Positions 15,671-25,210 of a DNA stretch of 64,000 nt are shown here, piece by piece. A program made the translations under genes and the position numbers. Positions within the stretch are counted from its first letter, which is position 1; each line of letters starts with the position of its first letter. Origin of the DNA: Mesorhizobium sp. (GTDB taxonomy: Bacteria; Pseudomonadota; Alphaproteobacteria; Rhizobiales; Rhizobiaceae); the NCBI GenBank assembly GCA_004017535.1, contig SAJS01000005.1, positions 292,845-356,844 on the forward strand, read 5' to 3'. Below the pieces are notes generated by a model. That model was not told the origin of the DNA and searched no databases. It saw only the letters and a program-made list of their open reading frames with translations.

Positions 15671-16819
15671 TCAACCCAGCAGATTGCGCGCCGCGCGCAT
15701 GAAGATCCGCGAGCCGATCGGGATCAGGTCGTCGGGAAAATCATAGTCGGGGTTGTGCAGAGATGGGTGCCTTTCGCCGGCGCCGAGGAAGAACATCGCC
15801 GATTTGGCGCTGTGGCCGAAAATGCCGAAATCCTCCGAGGCGCGCATCGGCAGCGCCGCCTCGCTGCGCGCAACGCCTTCCTCGTCGAGCGCGCGGGCGA
15901 GATGCTCCACCGCGTCCGGCGCGTTGACGCTGGCGACGAAGATCTCGTGATAGTCGAAGCGCACCGAGAGACCATGCCTGGCCGCGATTTTTGCCGCGAG
16001 CGCTTCGGCCGAGGCGACGAGTTCCGCCATGCGCTCGTCGCGCCTGGTGCGCAGCGTCGCCCACACTTCCGCATGGCCCGGCGCGATGCCGAACACGGCT
16101 TCGCCCATCGAACAATGGGTGACGGTCACCATGCCGAAATCCTCGTCCGCGAAAGTGCCGCGCCCGAGCGCTGGCAGCGCCGGCATCAATTCGCTCACCG
16201 CCGGCATCGGCGAGGTGCCGGTTTCCGGCATCGAGGAATGCGCGGTCTTGCCCTCGAGCAGGATGCGCATGCCGCGCGAGGCGCAGTTGACGGTGCCGGC
16301 CTTGAGCCGCACCTCGCCAAACGGCACGCCGGGCAAATTGTGCAGCGAAAAGGCGAAGTCCGGCGCGATCTCGGCGAAGCGCGGATCGGCGACTACGCCG
16401 GCCGCGCCATTGCCGGTCTCCTCCGCCGGCTGGAACATCAAGACGACACGGCCCCGCGCCGGCCGCTCGCGGCCGAACTGGCGGCCGAGCGCGGCCAAGA
16501 TCGCGGTGTGCCCGTCATGCCCGCACATATGCGACTTGCCCGGCACTTGCGAAGAATGCGCGACGCGCGAAATCTCCTCGATGGGCAGCGCGTCGAGCTC
16601 GGAGCGGAACAGAACGGTCGGCCCGGCCTCGCCGCTGTCATAGACCGCCGCCACGCCATGGCCGCCGAGCCCCGTCAGCACCTTGTCCGGCCCCGTATCG
16701 GCGAGGAAGTCCACCACTTCCCTGGCGGTTTTCTCTTCCTCGTTCGAAATCTCCGGCTGCCGGTGCAGCTTGCGGCGCCATTCGGTCAGCTCGACGATGT
16801 CTCGATTGGTAAGCGTCAT
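15671..16819 (-). CDS. M20D-family amidohydrolase (hippurate / IAA-amino acid hydrolase-like)
   Basis: The 382-residue enzyme carries the M20D metal-site motifs: MCGHDGHTA near residue 100, PAEETGNGAAG near 140, SLHNLPG and a C-terminal LHNPDYDFPDD. The N-terminal ELTEWRRKLHRQPEISNEE is the usual start. Members cleave N-acyl amino acids such as hippurate or auxin conjugates in the cytoplasm. The start at 16819 has GGAG upstream; the frame opens as far as 16993, but that leader has no domain. No cotranscribed partner is seen. Confidence 0.88.
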   Translation of the reverse strand: MTLTNRDIVELTEWRRKLHRQPEISNEEEKTAREVVDFLADTGPDKVLTGLGGHGVAAVYDSGEAGPTVLFRSELDALPIEEISRVAHSSQVPGKSHMCGHDGHTAILAALGRQFGRERPARGRVVLMFQPAEETGNGAAGVVADPRFAEIAPDFAFSLHNLPGVPFGEVRLKAGTVNCASRGMRILLEGKTAHSSMPETGTSPMPAVSELMPALPALGRGTFADEDFGMVTVTHCSMGEAVFGIAPGHAEVWATLRTRRDERMAELVASAEALAAKIAARHGLSVRFDYHEIFVASVNAPDAVEHLARALDEEGVARSEAALPMRASEDFGIFGHSAKSAMFFLGAGERHPSLHNPDYDFPDDLIPIGSRIFMRAARNLLG

Positions 16820-17017
16820 GGTGGGCTCCGTTTGGCTTTCGGTCACACAAGCACGATAGGGTTTTTCTCGCGCCGTGCCATGCGCATCAATTGTAATAGG
16901 CCATCGCCCTGTTTTCTCCCAGCTTCTGGCGCCGGGGCGACCCAATCGGCAAAATACACCGTAAACCTCTGAAATCCTTAACACGATTTTCATTCCGGTC
17001 GCCTAACCACTTAGGCC

Positions 17018-18988
17018 ATGACAAGGCATGATGAGCGGCTGGCTGCGGGTCCCTCTTCCGGGGAACGCGGCGGAGCCGTGGACGCCGGCATCCTGCGCGA
17101 TCAGCTCGCTGACCTCAGCAAGGGCGTCTTCATCTCGATGCCCATCGGCACGGTGCTGGCAGCCTTGATCCTGGCGGTGCAGCTGTTGTCGGGCGGCGGC
17201 CTTGCCGCGGTGGCGTGGTTTGCCGCGATCGCCCTGGTCAATGGCGCGCGCGTGGTGCTCGCGCTCGCCCAGTCGGGCGCGGCCGACGAGCGGCTGGAGG
17301 CGGTCGGCGCCCGGCTTTCGCTCTATGGCTTGCTGGCGCTGGCGTCGGGTGTGGCCTGGTCGTTCCTGGCGCTGCTCAGCGACGGATACACCACCGCCCA
17401 GGCGCCGCTCTATCTGATCGTGCTCGCCGGCACCTCCGCCGGCTCGGTCACCTATTGCACCTCCCACGCGCCGGCCTCGATCAACTTCATCACGCTCCCG
17501 CTTCTCACCGCCGCCGCCTGCGTGCTGGCGCAAGGCGGCGTCGAGAACGACGTGCTGGGCTTCACCATCCTGCTTTTCCTCGGCGGCATGATCAGAAGCG
17601 CGCTTCTGGGGCAATCCCGGTTCCGCAAGACGAGCCGCCTCAAATACGAGGCGCGCGAGTTCGCCGCCGAGATGGAACGCAACTCCAGGCGCGATCCGCT
17701 GACGGGCCTGCTCAACCGCTCCGGGCTGGAGCAGGCAATCGCCGGGCTCGGTGTTTCCGACGGCCCGTTCGTGGCCATGCTGGTCGACCTCGACGGCTTC
17801 AAATCCGTCAACGACACCTATGGCCACACCATCGGCGACGGCCTGCTGGTCAAGGTGGCGCGCCGGATCGAGGACCACGCCCCGGAAGGTGCCACCATCG
17901 CGCGCATCGGCGGCGACGAGTTCGTGCTGCTCTTCTCCGCCTGCAGGTCGCCGCAAGCGGCCGGCGAGCTTGCATCCACCATCATCGCGGCCATCGCCAA
18001 TCCGGACCCGGAGCTGAACTCGGTGCGCGTCGGCGCCTCGATCGGCATCTATCAGTCGGACAAGCCGCAATTGACGGAGATGCTGCTCAAGGCCGATTTC
18101 GCGCTCTATGCGGCCAAGCGCGGCGGCAGGAACGAATACTGCCTGTTCGACGCGGGTCTCGACGCCGCGCTGGAGCGCAGGAACCGCATCGAGCGCGATC
18201 TGCGTGGCGCGATCGGGTCGGGCGCGCTCTGCTGCTGGTTCCAGCCGCTGGTGCGGCTCGACACCAGCGCAGTCGTCGGCTTCGAGGCGCTGCTGCGCTG
18301 GCAGCACGAGGTCCATGGCGCCATCTCGCCGCCCGAGATCGTCACCGCCGCGCGCGAGACCGGCCTGCTTTCGCTGCTGACCGAAACGGTGTTCCTCAAT
18401 TGCTGCGCCATGATCGCAGAGCTGGCGCGGCAGGGCCGCTCGGATGTGCGGGTGGCGATGAATCTTTCACCACGCGAGCTCGAGGCCGGCAATGTCGACG
18501 ACATGATCCTCGACGGGCTCAAGGCGAAGAACGTGCCCGCCGCGATGCTCGAGATCGAGATCACCGAGGAGGCGCCGGTCGACCGCGACCGGGTCGGCCA
18601 AAAGGTCGGGCGCCTGGCGGATGCCGGCATATCGATCGTTCTCGACGATTTCGGCACCGGCTTCTCGACCCTGGTGTCGCTGAAGGACAGCCGCATCCGC
18701 AAGATCAAGATCGACAAGGATTTCGTGCGCGACCTGGCGAAATCCGTCGAGGATCAGGCCGTGGTCGAGGCGGTGATCGGCCTTGGCCGCACGCTGGGGA
18801 TAGAGGTGATGGCCGAGGGCGTCGAGACCGACGCCGACCGCATGATCCTGCGCTCGCTGGGCTGCATGATCGCGCAGGGCTACCTGTTTTCGGCGGCACT
18901 GCCGATGCACGACGCGCTCGCTTTCGACGCGGCCGGCGAGGTTATTTTCGAGCCGTTGCGCAATCCCCGCAGCGGCAGCGCCGCCTGA
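17018..18988 (+). CDS. Membrane-anchored GGDEF-EAL protein
   Basis: The 656-residue protein has six or so membrane segments in residues 35-205, then a GGDEF domain with intact RIGGDEFVLL near residue 297, and an EAL domain beginning with FEALLRW near 421. The EAL metal and catalytic motifs are all present: ITEE, DDFGTG near 542, KIKIDKDF and AEGVET. There is no RxxD inhibition site five residues ahead of GGDEF. Both cyclase and phosphodiesterase activity on cyclic di-GMP are thus possible. It is divergent from the M20 gene. Confidence 0.93.
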   Translation: MTRHDERLAAGPSSGERGGAVDAGILRDQLADLSKGVFISMPIGTVLAALILAVQLLSGGGLAAVAWFAAIALVNGARVVLALAQSGAADERLEAVGARLSLYGLLALASGVAWSFLALLSDGYTTAQAPLYLIVLAGTSAGSVTYCTSHAPASINFITLPLLTAAACVLAQGGVENDVLGFTILLFLGGMIRSALLGQSRFRKTSRLKYEAREFAAEMERNSRRDPLTGLLNRSGLEQAIAGLGVSDGPFVAMLVDLDGFKSVNDTYGHTIGDGLLVKVARRIEDHAPEGATIARIGGDEFVLLFSACRSPQAAGELASTIIAAIANPDPELNSVRVGASIGIYQSDKPQLTEMLLKADFALYAAKRGGRNEYCLFDAGLDAALERRNRIERDLRGAIGSGALCCWFQPLVRLDTSAVVGFEALLRWQHEVHGAISPPEIVTAARETGLLSLLTETVFLNCCAMIAELARQGRSDVRVAMNLSPRELEAGNVDDMILDGLKAKNVPAAMLEIEITEEAPVDRDRVGQKVGRLADAGISIVLDDFGTGFSTLVSLKDSRIRKIKIDKDFVRDLAKSVEDQAVVEAVIGLGRTLGIEVMAEGVETDADRMILRSLGCMIAQGYLFSAALPMHDALAFDAAGEVIFEPLRNPRSGSAA

Positions 18989-19103
18989 CAAAGGCGGGGG
19001 AGAGGTGGCTCGGCGAAGCCGAGACGGAGAGCGGGGCGCCCGATGCGATTGCTCTGGGTGGCGCTCTCGTGAAACCTTTTGATTTTTGGGCCGTTGTCGC
19101 GCG

Positions 19104-21242
19104 ATGCCCCCGGCCAAGCGCAAACCGAAACCGGATGACAGTGCCATTGAGCGCGGTGAAAGCAAGCCGCGCCCGGCGTCGCGCGCCAATGCCCCGCGCC
19201 ACGAAAAGCCGCGCCAGCCGAAATCGCGCGCGGATAAGGCTGCGGAAGACAAACCGGAAGACAGGCTGAAAGAGGGCAAGGCGCGCCAAGGCAGGCCACC
19301 GGCCGGCGGCAACCCGTCCGAGCAAAAAGCCCCCGCCGATGCCGCGCCCGAAGCCATCGGCCATGCCGGGACGCCGCCGCCAGAGGCTGCCGAGCCCGGC
19401 CCCGCGCTTTCGCCCGAAGAGGCCGAGCGGGCGCGCAAGAAGTATCTTCTGCGGCGCTTCTGGATCAGTGGCCGTGGCTATTGGGGTTTGCATGGCGACA
19501 GGCTCGCCTGGCCCCTGACCATCGGGCTGCTCACGCTCATCTGCGTCAATGTCGGTTTCCAGTACGGCATCAATCGCTGGAACCGCGCGATCTTCGACGC
19601 CATCGAGCAGCGCGACGCCCACACCGTCTACTGGTTGAGCGCCATCTTCCTGCCCCTGGTCGCCGGCAGCATCAGCCTGGTGGTCGCGCAGGTTTACATT
19701 CGCATGACCATGCAGCGCCGATGGCGCTCCTGGCTGACCACGGCGGTCATCCAGCGCTGGCTGGCCAGCGGCCGCTACTACCAGCTCAACCTCGTCAAGG
19801 GCGATCATGCCAATCCCGAGGCCCGCCTGACCGAGGATTTGCGCATCGCCACGGAATCGCCGGTCGACTTCGTCGCCGGCGTGCTCAACGCTTTCCTGTC
19901 GGCCTCGACCTTCATCGTCGTCTTGTGGACCATAGGCGGCGCGCTCAGCTTTTCGCTGGGCGGCTCGGTCATCACCGTGCCCGGCTTCCTCGTCGTCACC
20001 GCCGTCATCTATGCCGCCATCACCTCGACCTCGATGTTCTTCATCGGCCGCCATTTCGTCGAGCTTTCCGAGCAGAAGAACCAGACGGAGGCCGAGTTCC
20101 GCTACGTGCTGACGCGCGTGCGCGAAAACGGCGAGAGCATCGCGCTGCTGGGCGGCGAGGAAGAGGAGAACGCCGGCATCTTCAGGTCCTTTGCCGCCGT
20201 GCTCGGCCGCTGGGCGCGCCTCACCGGCCAGCACATGCGCACCACGCTCGTCTCGCAGGGCTCCAGCCTGTTCGCGCCGGTCGTGCCGGTGCTTTTATGC
20301 GCGCCGAAATTCCTCGACGGCTCGATGTCGCTCGGCCAGGTCATGCAGGCGGCCTCCGCCTTCGCCATGGTGCAAGGCGCCTTCGGCTGGCTGGTCGACA
20401 ATTATCCCCGGCTCGCCGACTGGAACGCCTCGGCCCGCCGCATCGCCTCGCTGATGATGTCGCTGGACGGGCTGGAGCGAGCCGAAGAGAACGACAAGCT
20501 GGGTCGCATCCAGCGCGGCGAGACCGAGGACGGCGCCATGCTCAGCCTCAGGAATCTTTCCGTGACGCTCGACGACGGCACCTCGGTGGTGAAGGAAACC
20601 GAGGTGGAGATCGAGCCCGGCGAGCGCGTGCTGGTCTCGGGCGAATCCGGCACCGGCAAGTCGACGCTGGTGCGCGCCATTGCCGGCCTGTGGCCCTGGG
20701 GCAGCGGCAGCGTCGATTTCCATCCGGGCAAGCGCCTCTTCATGCTGCCGCAGCGCCCCTATATCCCGTCCGGCACGCTGCGCCGCGCCACCGCCTATCC
20801 GGCCGCCGCCGACAATTGGAAGAAGGCCGAGATCGCTGCTGCCCTCGACAAGGTCGGCCTTGGCTATCTGAAGGGCCGGCTGGAGGAAGAGGCGCCGTGG
20901 GACCAGACGCTGTCCGGCGGCGAGAAGCAGCGCCTCGCCTTCGCCCGTCTTCTCCTGCACGCGCCGGACATCGTCGTGCTCGACGAGGCGACCTCGGCGC
21001 TGGACGAGAAGAGCCAGGACACGATGATGCAGACGGTGATGAAGGAACTGCCCACCGTCACCATCATCAGCGTCGCCCACCGCGCCGAGCTGGAAGCGTT
21101 TCATACGCGAAAGATCACGCTGGAGCGGCGTGAGGGCGGCGCGCGGCTGGTGAGCGATGTCGAGCTCGTGTCGAGGAAGAAGAAGCGCGGCCTGATCCGT
21201 CGGGCGCTGTGGGGAAGCGGCGCGAATGGCGGCGAGGGGTAG
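19104..21242 (+). CDS. SbmA/BacA-type ABC transporter with fused ATPase (YddA-like)
   Basis: The 712-residue protein has an unusual, very polar first 115 residues (Lys, Arg, Pro and Glu-rich). The SbmA/BacA-type membrane domain follows ([15 protein letters not shown] onwards, with [15 protein letters not shown] and [13 protein letters not shown]-like core). The ABC ATPase has Walker [10 protein letters not shown], signature LSGGEKQR and Walker [13 protein letters not shown]. Family members move peptides or very-long-chain fatty acyl groups across the inner membrane, and BacA-like proteins matter in legume symbiosis. The start ATG at 19104 is preferred over the upstream TTG frame. Confidence 0.9.
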   Translation: MPPAKRKPKPDDSAIERGESKPRPASRANAPRHEKPRQPKSRADKAAEDKPEDRLKEGKARQGRPPAGGNPSEQKAPADAAPEAIGHAGTPPPEAAEPGPALSPEEAERARKKYLLRRFWISGRGYWGLHGDRLAWPLTIGLLTLICVNVGFQYGINRWNRAIFDAIEQRDAHTVYWLSAIFLPLVAGSISLVVAQVYIRMTMQRRWRSWLTTAVIQRWLASGRYYQLNLVKGDHANPEARLTEDLRIATESPVDFVAGVLNAFLSASTFIVVLWTIGGALSFSLGGSVITVPGFLVVTAVIYAAITSTSMFFIGRHFVELSEQKNQTEAEFRYVLTRVRENGESIALLGGEEEENAGIFRSFAAVLGRWARLTGQHMRTTLVSQGSSLFAPVVPVLLCAPKFLDGSMSLGQVMQAASAFAMVQGAFGWLVDNYPRLADWNASARRIASLMMSLDGLERAEENDKLGRIQRGETEDGAMLSLRNLSVTLDDGTSVVKETEVEIEPGERVLVSGESGTGKSTLVRAIAGLWPWGSGSVDFHPGKRLFMLPQRPYIPSGTLRRATAYPAAADNWKKAEIAAALDKVGLGYLKGRLEEEAPWDQTLSGGEKQRLAFARLLLHAPDIVVLDEATSALDEKSQDTMMQTVMKELPTVTIISVAHRAELEAFHTRKITLERREGGARLVSDVELVSRKKKRGLIRRALWGSGANGGEG

Positions 21243-21301
21243 GGGAGCGCTCCGAAGCTGCGCGCAATCGCGCCGCGCCAACCACGCCGATGCTAAACAG
21301 T

Positions 21302-21347
21302 CTGTAGAGCGGCCAGCCGTTTCCAGGAAACGGAGAACCGCCTACAG
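21302..21347. repeat. Intergenic hairpin, relative of the 33.6-kb repeat
   Basis: CCGTTTCC-A-GGAAACGG is a perfect eight-base stem, nested inside an outer imperfect pairing of CTGTAG with CTACAG. The words AGAGCGG, GGAAACGG and GAACCGC also occur in the repeat at 33622-33720, so this looks like a diverged copy. No T-run follows, so it is not an obvious terminator. Confidence 0.5.
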
Positions 21348-21390
21348 TCCCACCGTTCAGGATGGAACCATCGGGGAGGGGAGCATCGCG

Positions 21391-21816
21391 ATGTACGACG
21401 CCACGCCAGAAAATCCGAGACAGCTTTCGGAGATCGCCAGCTATCACGCCCATGTCTATTTCGACGGCCCGGCCGAGCGCAGCCACGCCGAATGGCTGCG
21501 CGAGCGCATCGGCGAGCGTTTTCGCGTGCGGCTGGGCAACTGGCACGACAGGAAGGTCGGCCCGCATGACCAGGCCATGTACCAGGTCTCCTTCGCCACC
21601 GGCCTTTTCGCCACGCTGGTTCCGTGGCTGATGCTGAACCATGGCGGCTTGAGCATCCTCATCCACCCCAACACCGCCAATGCCAGGCGCGATCACCTCG
21701 TCGACCCGCTCTGGATCGGCCGCCCGCTGGCGGTGCATGGCGAGGTCCTGCCCGAGGAGGATCACGAGCCGGAAGCGGCGCTGGAGGTCAACACCGAGCC
21801 CACGCTCGCCGTGTAG
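21391..21816 (+). CDS. DOPA 4,5-dioxygenase family protein
   Basis: The 141-residue protein carries the family landmarks. They are [10 protein letters not shown] (metal-binding His residues) near 17-26, [21 protein letters not shown] in the middle, and [19 protein letters not shown] near 75-93. Plant and fungal members open the ring of DOPA; bacterial members are widespread and mostly untested. The start follows GGGGAGGGGAG. A decayed second copy of the middle and end of this gene lies at 27845-28058. Confidence 0.88.
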   Translation: MYDATPENPRQLSEIASYHAHVYFDGPAERSHAEWLRERIGERFRVRLGNWHDRKVGPHDQAMYQVSFATGLFATLVPWLMLNHGGLSILIHPNTANARRDHLVDPLWIGRPLAVHGEVLPEEDHEPEAALEVNTEPTLAV

Positions 21817-22019
21817 GAGCCCGCCGGCTTAGCCCAAAATCCTAGCGGTGTCGGGGCGCGTCGCCCGGATCTCCCGCGCGGCGCCCGTCGCTCCGAAACG
21901 GCTGTCAGTCGGTTGTCAGGTTGGATTCGCTATGCCTCGCCAATGACGCGCGCCAGCCGTCATGGCCTGTCGGCTGAATCCTCAGCCGCGCCGCAACCTC
22001 CCAACCAGATGGAGATCCC

Positions 22020-22295
22020 ATGTATCGCACTCTTCTTATCGCCGCCCTCGCGGGCATGATCGCCGGACCGGCGCTGGCCGCCGGCACCTGCAGCACCGCC
22101 GCGAAATCGAAGTTCCAGCCCAAGGCGACGCTCGAGGCGCAGTTGAAGGCCGAGGGCCTCACCGTGCGCCAGATCAAAACCGAGAAGGGCTGCTACGAGG
22201 TCTATGCGGTCGACAAGGACGGCAAGAAGGTCAACACCGCCTACAATGCCGAGACGCTCGAGAAGCTCGACAATGCCGAAGCCGGCGAGAATTGA
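22020..22295 (+). CDS. Periplasmic PepSY-type small protein
   Basis: The 91-residue product has a signal peptide (MYRTLLIAALAGMIAGPALA, cut before AGTC). One PepSY-like repeat follows: ATLEAQLKAEGLTVRQIKTEKGCYEVYAVDKDGKKV then a second amphipathic helix. Two cysteines (residues 24 and 58 or so) may bond. Such proteins are often encoded beside b-type cytochromes, as here. The cytochrome b561 gene begins inside its last 23 bases. Confidence 0.82.
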   Translation: MYRTLLIAALAGMIAGPALAAGTCSTAAKSKFQPKATLEAQLKAEGLTVRQIKTEKGCYEVYAVDKDGKKVNTAYNAETLEKLDNAEAGEN

Positions 22296-22863
22296 TCGAG
22301 CCTTGCCGGCCCGAGCCGACGCGCACCGCGAGGTGGTGCGCGTCTGGGACCGTGTCGTGCGCGGCTTCCACTGGGCGCTGGTGCTGAGCTTCGCCATCGC
22401 CTGGTTCACGCCGCAAAGCGCCGAGAACATCCACCACTGGGCCGGCTACGCCGCCGCCTCGCTTGTCGCCATGCGGCTGGTGTGGGGCATCGTCGGCACG
22501 CCCTATGCGCGCTTCTCGCAATTCGTGCGCGATCCCGCGACGGTGCTGCGCTATCTCGTTGCCATATTGAGGGGCAGCGAGGCCCGCTATATCGGCCACA
22601 ACCCGGCTGGCGGCGCGATGGTGATCGTGCTGATGGCCATGATGGTGTCGGTGGCGCTGACCGGGTGGATGCAGACGACGGACGCGTATTTCGGCGTGTC
22701 CTGGGTGGAGGACGCCCACAGCCTGGCCGCGCACGGCCTGCTCGCGCTGGTGCTGGTCCATATCGGCGGCGTGGCGCTGGCAAGCCTTCGCCATAATGAA
22801 AACCTTGTTCGCGCGATGATCACCGGCCGCAAGCGCAAAGCCGCGCCTGCCGACATCGCCTGA
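22273..22863 (+). CDS. Cytochrome b561-type membrane protein
   Basis: The 196-residue protein has four membrane segments and the histidines expected to hold two b hemes: RGFHWALVLSF, IHHWAGYAA, the HSLAAHGLL helix and VHIGGVAL. It starts MPKPARIDR, overlapping the PepSY gene by 23 bases, a sign of coupled translation. Prokaryotic b561 proteins pass electrons between quinol and periplasmic partners. A second, different b561 follows at 22988. A later TTG start in the same frame is possible. Confidence 0.87.
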   Translation: MPKPARIDRALPARADAHREVVRVWDRVVRGFHWALVLSFAIAWFTPQSAENIHHWAGYAAASLVAMRLVWGIVGTPYARFSQFVRDPATVLRYLVAILRGSEARYIGHNPAGGAMVIVLMAMMVSVALTGWMQTTDAYFGVSWVEDAHSLAAHGLLALVLVHIGGVALASLRHNENLVRAMITGRKRKAAPADIA

Positions 22864-22867
22864 ACGC

Positions 22868-22911
22868 GCCCCGGACGGGGCAACCGCGGGCGCCTGCCTG
22901 GACGCCCGCGG
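22868..22911. terminator. Tandem hairpins between the two cytochrome genes
   Basis: GCCCC-GGAC-GGGGC is followed at once by CCGCGGGCG, a ten-base loop, and CGCCCGCGG. Both stems are perfect. There is no T-run, so they may act as a weak terminator or an RNA-stabilising barrier between the PepSY/b561 unit and the second b561 gene. Confidence 0.4.
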
Positions 22912-22987
22912 AAACATATGAACGTTGCGCGCCGAGGCGTTCCCGGCCTCGGCATGTGCGCGTGCCTGAAAAGACGGAGCAAGCCCG

Positions 22988-23524
22988 ATGCGGCGCTATT
23001 CACAGATCACCATTGCCATCCACTGGCTCACGGCCCTGCTGGTCGTCATCGCCTGGTTCACCGCCGAGGGCGGGCGCCATGCGCGCGCCGATCCGCCCTA
23101 CCTGCATTTCACCCTGGGGCTCGCCGTGCTGCTTCTGGTCGTGCCGCGCCTGCTGGCGCGCTGGCTGGGCGCCGCACCCCGCGTCGAGGACCCGCAGAGC
23201 CGCTGGATGGACCTTGCCGCGCGCGCCGGGCACACGGTGCTCTATCTGTTCCTCATCGCGCTGCCGCTGAGCGGCTGGTATGCCGCCTCGCGCCTCGGCA
23301 TCCAGATGTCCTTCCTGGGGCTGGACCTGCCGGCGCTCGCCGCGCCCGTGCAGGGCGCGCCGGGCCTGATCGCCGACTTGCACGAAACCGGCGGCACGCT
23401 GATCCTGTGGCTGGCCGGCGCCCATGCGCTGATCGCGATATGGCACCAGTTCGTCATGAAGGACGGAACGCTGGAGCGCATGAACCCGCTTGTGTCGAAC
23501 GAGCTCGCCGACAGCCGCGAATAG
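22988..23524 (+). CDS. Cytochrome b561 family protein (second copy)
   Basis: The 178-residue four-helix protein begins MRRYSQITIAIHWLTALLVVIAWF, the classic b561 (CybB) start with His in the first helix. Further heme-ligand candidates are YLHFTLG, AGHTVLYL and DLHETGG followed by GAHALIAIWHQF. It belongs to the CybB-like group and differs clearly from the preceding b561. Likely a superoxide- or quinol-linked electron carrier in the inner membrane. Start and length fit the family. Confidence 0.88.
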   Translation: MRRYSQITIAIHWLTALLVVIAWFTAEGGRHARADPPYLHFTLGLAVLLLVVPRLLARWLGAAPRVEDPQSRWMDLAARAGHTVLYLFLIALPLSGWYAASRLGIQMSFLGLDLPALAAPVQGAPGLIADLHETGGTLILWLAGAHALIAIWHQFVMKDGTLERMNPLVSNELADSRE

Positions 23525-23918
23525 CGGCGCCTGGGCAGGGCGAGGGGCCGCGCCGGCGCATCGGCCGTGCAGGCCGTTTTAGGTGGCCGGCGCCTGTTGC
23601 CTGATGGGAGCAGCGCCCCGACGCCGGCCCGGCGAACCTCGATCCGCCGCATATTCAAGATAGCTAAAAAACACAGCCGCGGGATGGCGCGATCGCATAA
23701 GCCTTGGCGGATGGAAGTCGAGCCGCGTCGGACAGGGCAGCACCGCCCTCGCTCTGTCCGCTGCCCGGACACCCCGGCATCCGCGCCGCCGCGAAAATCG
23801 GTGCGTGAACCCCCTTTCATGCGCTATGATGCGCTCCGCCGCATTGGGGCGCGGGCGTGCCGGGCGAGACGGCACTGGATTGTCCCCATCAATGCCTTTC
23901 CACCGTCGGAGGGACATC
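23525..23918. other. Intergenic region, no gene seen
   Basis: No convincing coding frame is present; the open frames here are arginine- and proline-rich composition artefacts. An A+T-rich stretch, GCATATTCAAGATAGCTAAAA around 23648-23668, stands out and loosely resembles one at about 24962-24985. It may hold the flavodoxin promoter. Confidence 0.4.
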
Positions 23919-24446
23919 GTGAACCTCTTGATTGTCTATGGAACGACTGAAGGGCAGACCAGGAAAGTCGCCGAACGGATGGCGACCGACATTCGCGGGC
24001 GCGGGCATCAGGTCGAGCTGCTGGACAGCGCGAAGTTCACGCCCGATTTGAAGCTCGGGCATTTCGACGCCTTCGTTATTGCCGCGTCGGTCCACCAGGA
24101 GCACCATCAGGAAGCCGTCACGACCTTCGTGTTCGCCCATCACGACCTGTTGAGCGGCAAGCCTTCGGCGCTGGTATCGGTCAGCCTGTCGGCGGCGCTG
24201 GAAGGCCACGAGGCCGCTGCCCAGAAATATGTCGACCGCTTCGTCTCCGTGACGGGGTGGCAGCCGCGCATGACGCTTCTGCTGGGCGGCGCCTTGCGCT
24301 TCACCAAATACGATTACTTCCAGGAGCAGTTCGTCAAATTCGTCGTCATGAAGGGCGAGGATCCAGGCCCCGGGCAGGATCGCGAGTTCACAGACTGGAA
24401 CGCGCTCGCCGGCTTCACCGACCGGTTCCTCGCAATGGAAGGCTAG
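23919..24446 (+). CDS. Flavodoxin-domain protein (HemG-like)
   Basis: The 175-residue protein opens VNLLIVYGTTEGQTRKVAERMA, the FMN phosphate-binding loop of flavodoxins, and has the IAASVHQEHHQ and LVSVSLSAA strands of the protoporphyrinogen oxidase (HemG) branch. It ends with an LGGALRFTKYDYF segment as in HemG-like proteins. The start is GTG directly behind GGAGGGACATC; upstream ATGs in the frame have no such site. It may oxidise protoporphyrinogen IX or serve another FMN-linked reaction. Confidence 0.82.
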   Translation: MNLLIVYGTTEGQTRKVAERMATDIRGRGHQVELLDSAKFTPDLKLGHFDAFVIAASVHQEHHQEAVTTFVFAHHDLLSGKPSALVSVSLSAALEGHEAAAQKYVDRFVSVTGWQPRMTLLLGGALRFTKYDYFQEQFVKFVVMKGEDPGPGQDREFTDWNALAGFTDRFLAMEG

Positions 24447-24502
24447 CCCGCGGCTTAGCCGGCCTGTCCCGCGCCGGCGCCCGGCTGCTGCAAGCGGCGC
24501 GG

Positions 24503-24859
24503 TCAGCGCCGTTTCGAAAGCCGGTCAAAATTCCGCCGCACCTGCCTGGCCGCGGGCAAGAGGGCAGCCGCCGCCGCTTCCATCGCCACCGTTCCATCGC
24601 AAAGCGCCGGGCTTTTGCCGGAAAGGACCTCAGGCCAGAAGCGCAACGCCGCCTCGAGCATCTTTGCCTGCGCCGCGAACAGCCCTTGCGTTCCCGCAAG
24701 CGCCTTTTCCTCCACCGCCTGCAGCGCTTCCCGCCCGTTGGGCGCGTGGCTCACGGCATCCAGCACCAGCAGCGGCACCCGCATGCCGATGACCGCCGGC
24801 GCCAGCAAAAGATCGCTGCCGGAGTGCTTCCTGCGTTTTGTGCGGACGGGCATGGACAT
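24503..24859 (-). CDS. Conserved alpha-helical hypothetical protein
   Basis: The 118-residue product starts with a basic arm (VRTKRRKH), then SDLLLAPAVIGMRVPLLVLDA and a long alanine- and glutamine-rich helix (AVEEKALAGTQGLFAAQAKMLEAA) ending in a basic tail (RQVRRNFDRLSKRR). The pattern recalls small phasin-like or PHA-granule-associated proteins, but I cannot place it firmly. It is convergent with the flavodoxin gene. Confidence 0.5.
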   Translation of the reverse strand: MSMPVRTKRRKHSGSDLLLAPAVIGMRVPLLVLDAVSHAPNGREALQAVEEKALAGTQGLFAAQAKMLEAALRFWPEVLSGKSPALCDGTVAMEAAAAALLPAARQVRRNFDRLSKRR

Positions 24860-25210
24860 CTGCCTTTTGTGCTGGGAACGATGGCGAAACTACGCGCCAG
24901 AAGCATGTTGGTTCCACGCGAGGGAGCGCAACTGGGCCGGGAAGGGGACAATCGGACCAGCTGCATATATTCAGGCTGACTAAAATACACCGCACGACCG
25001 GCGGGTCTGTGCAGTTCACATTGAGGCCGCGCAATGGCCGGAGCAATCCAGGCTGGAAAAGAACCTGAACACAGCCCGGCCGTTACTGGTGATGTTCTGG
25101 GAACACACCCGCGATAAAGACCGGCGGCGACCGCTTCTACTGCTTGCCAAACCGCCGGCCGGCACATAAGCCTGCACATCTGCGATCATTGATCCTCGGG
25201 GGAGGGGCTT
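24860..25210. other. Intergenic region before the adhesin gene
   Basis: No gene is visible. It contains an A+T-rich word, GCATATATTCAGGCTGACTA followed by AAATACACCG, at about 24962-24991. The word AAAATACACCG recurs near 16955, and a looser match lies near 23648. A shared promoter element is possible but weakly supported. The strong ribosome binding site of the adhesin (GGGGGAGGGG) closes the region. Confidence 0.4.

Noticed and set aside
17215-19269. A long Arg-rich frame overlapping the GGDEF-EAL gene in another frame
   Set aside because: Arginine- and histidine-rich shadow typical of the second frame of G+C-rich genes.
23567-23950. A 127-residue frame in the gap before the flavodoxin gene
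   Set aside because: Pro/Arg-rich, no ribosome binding site, and overlaps the well-supported flavodoxin start.
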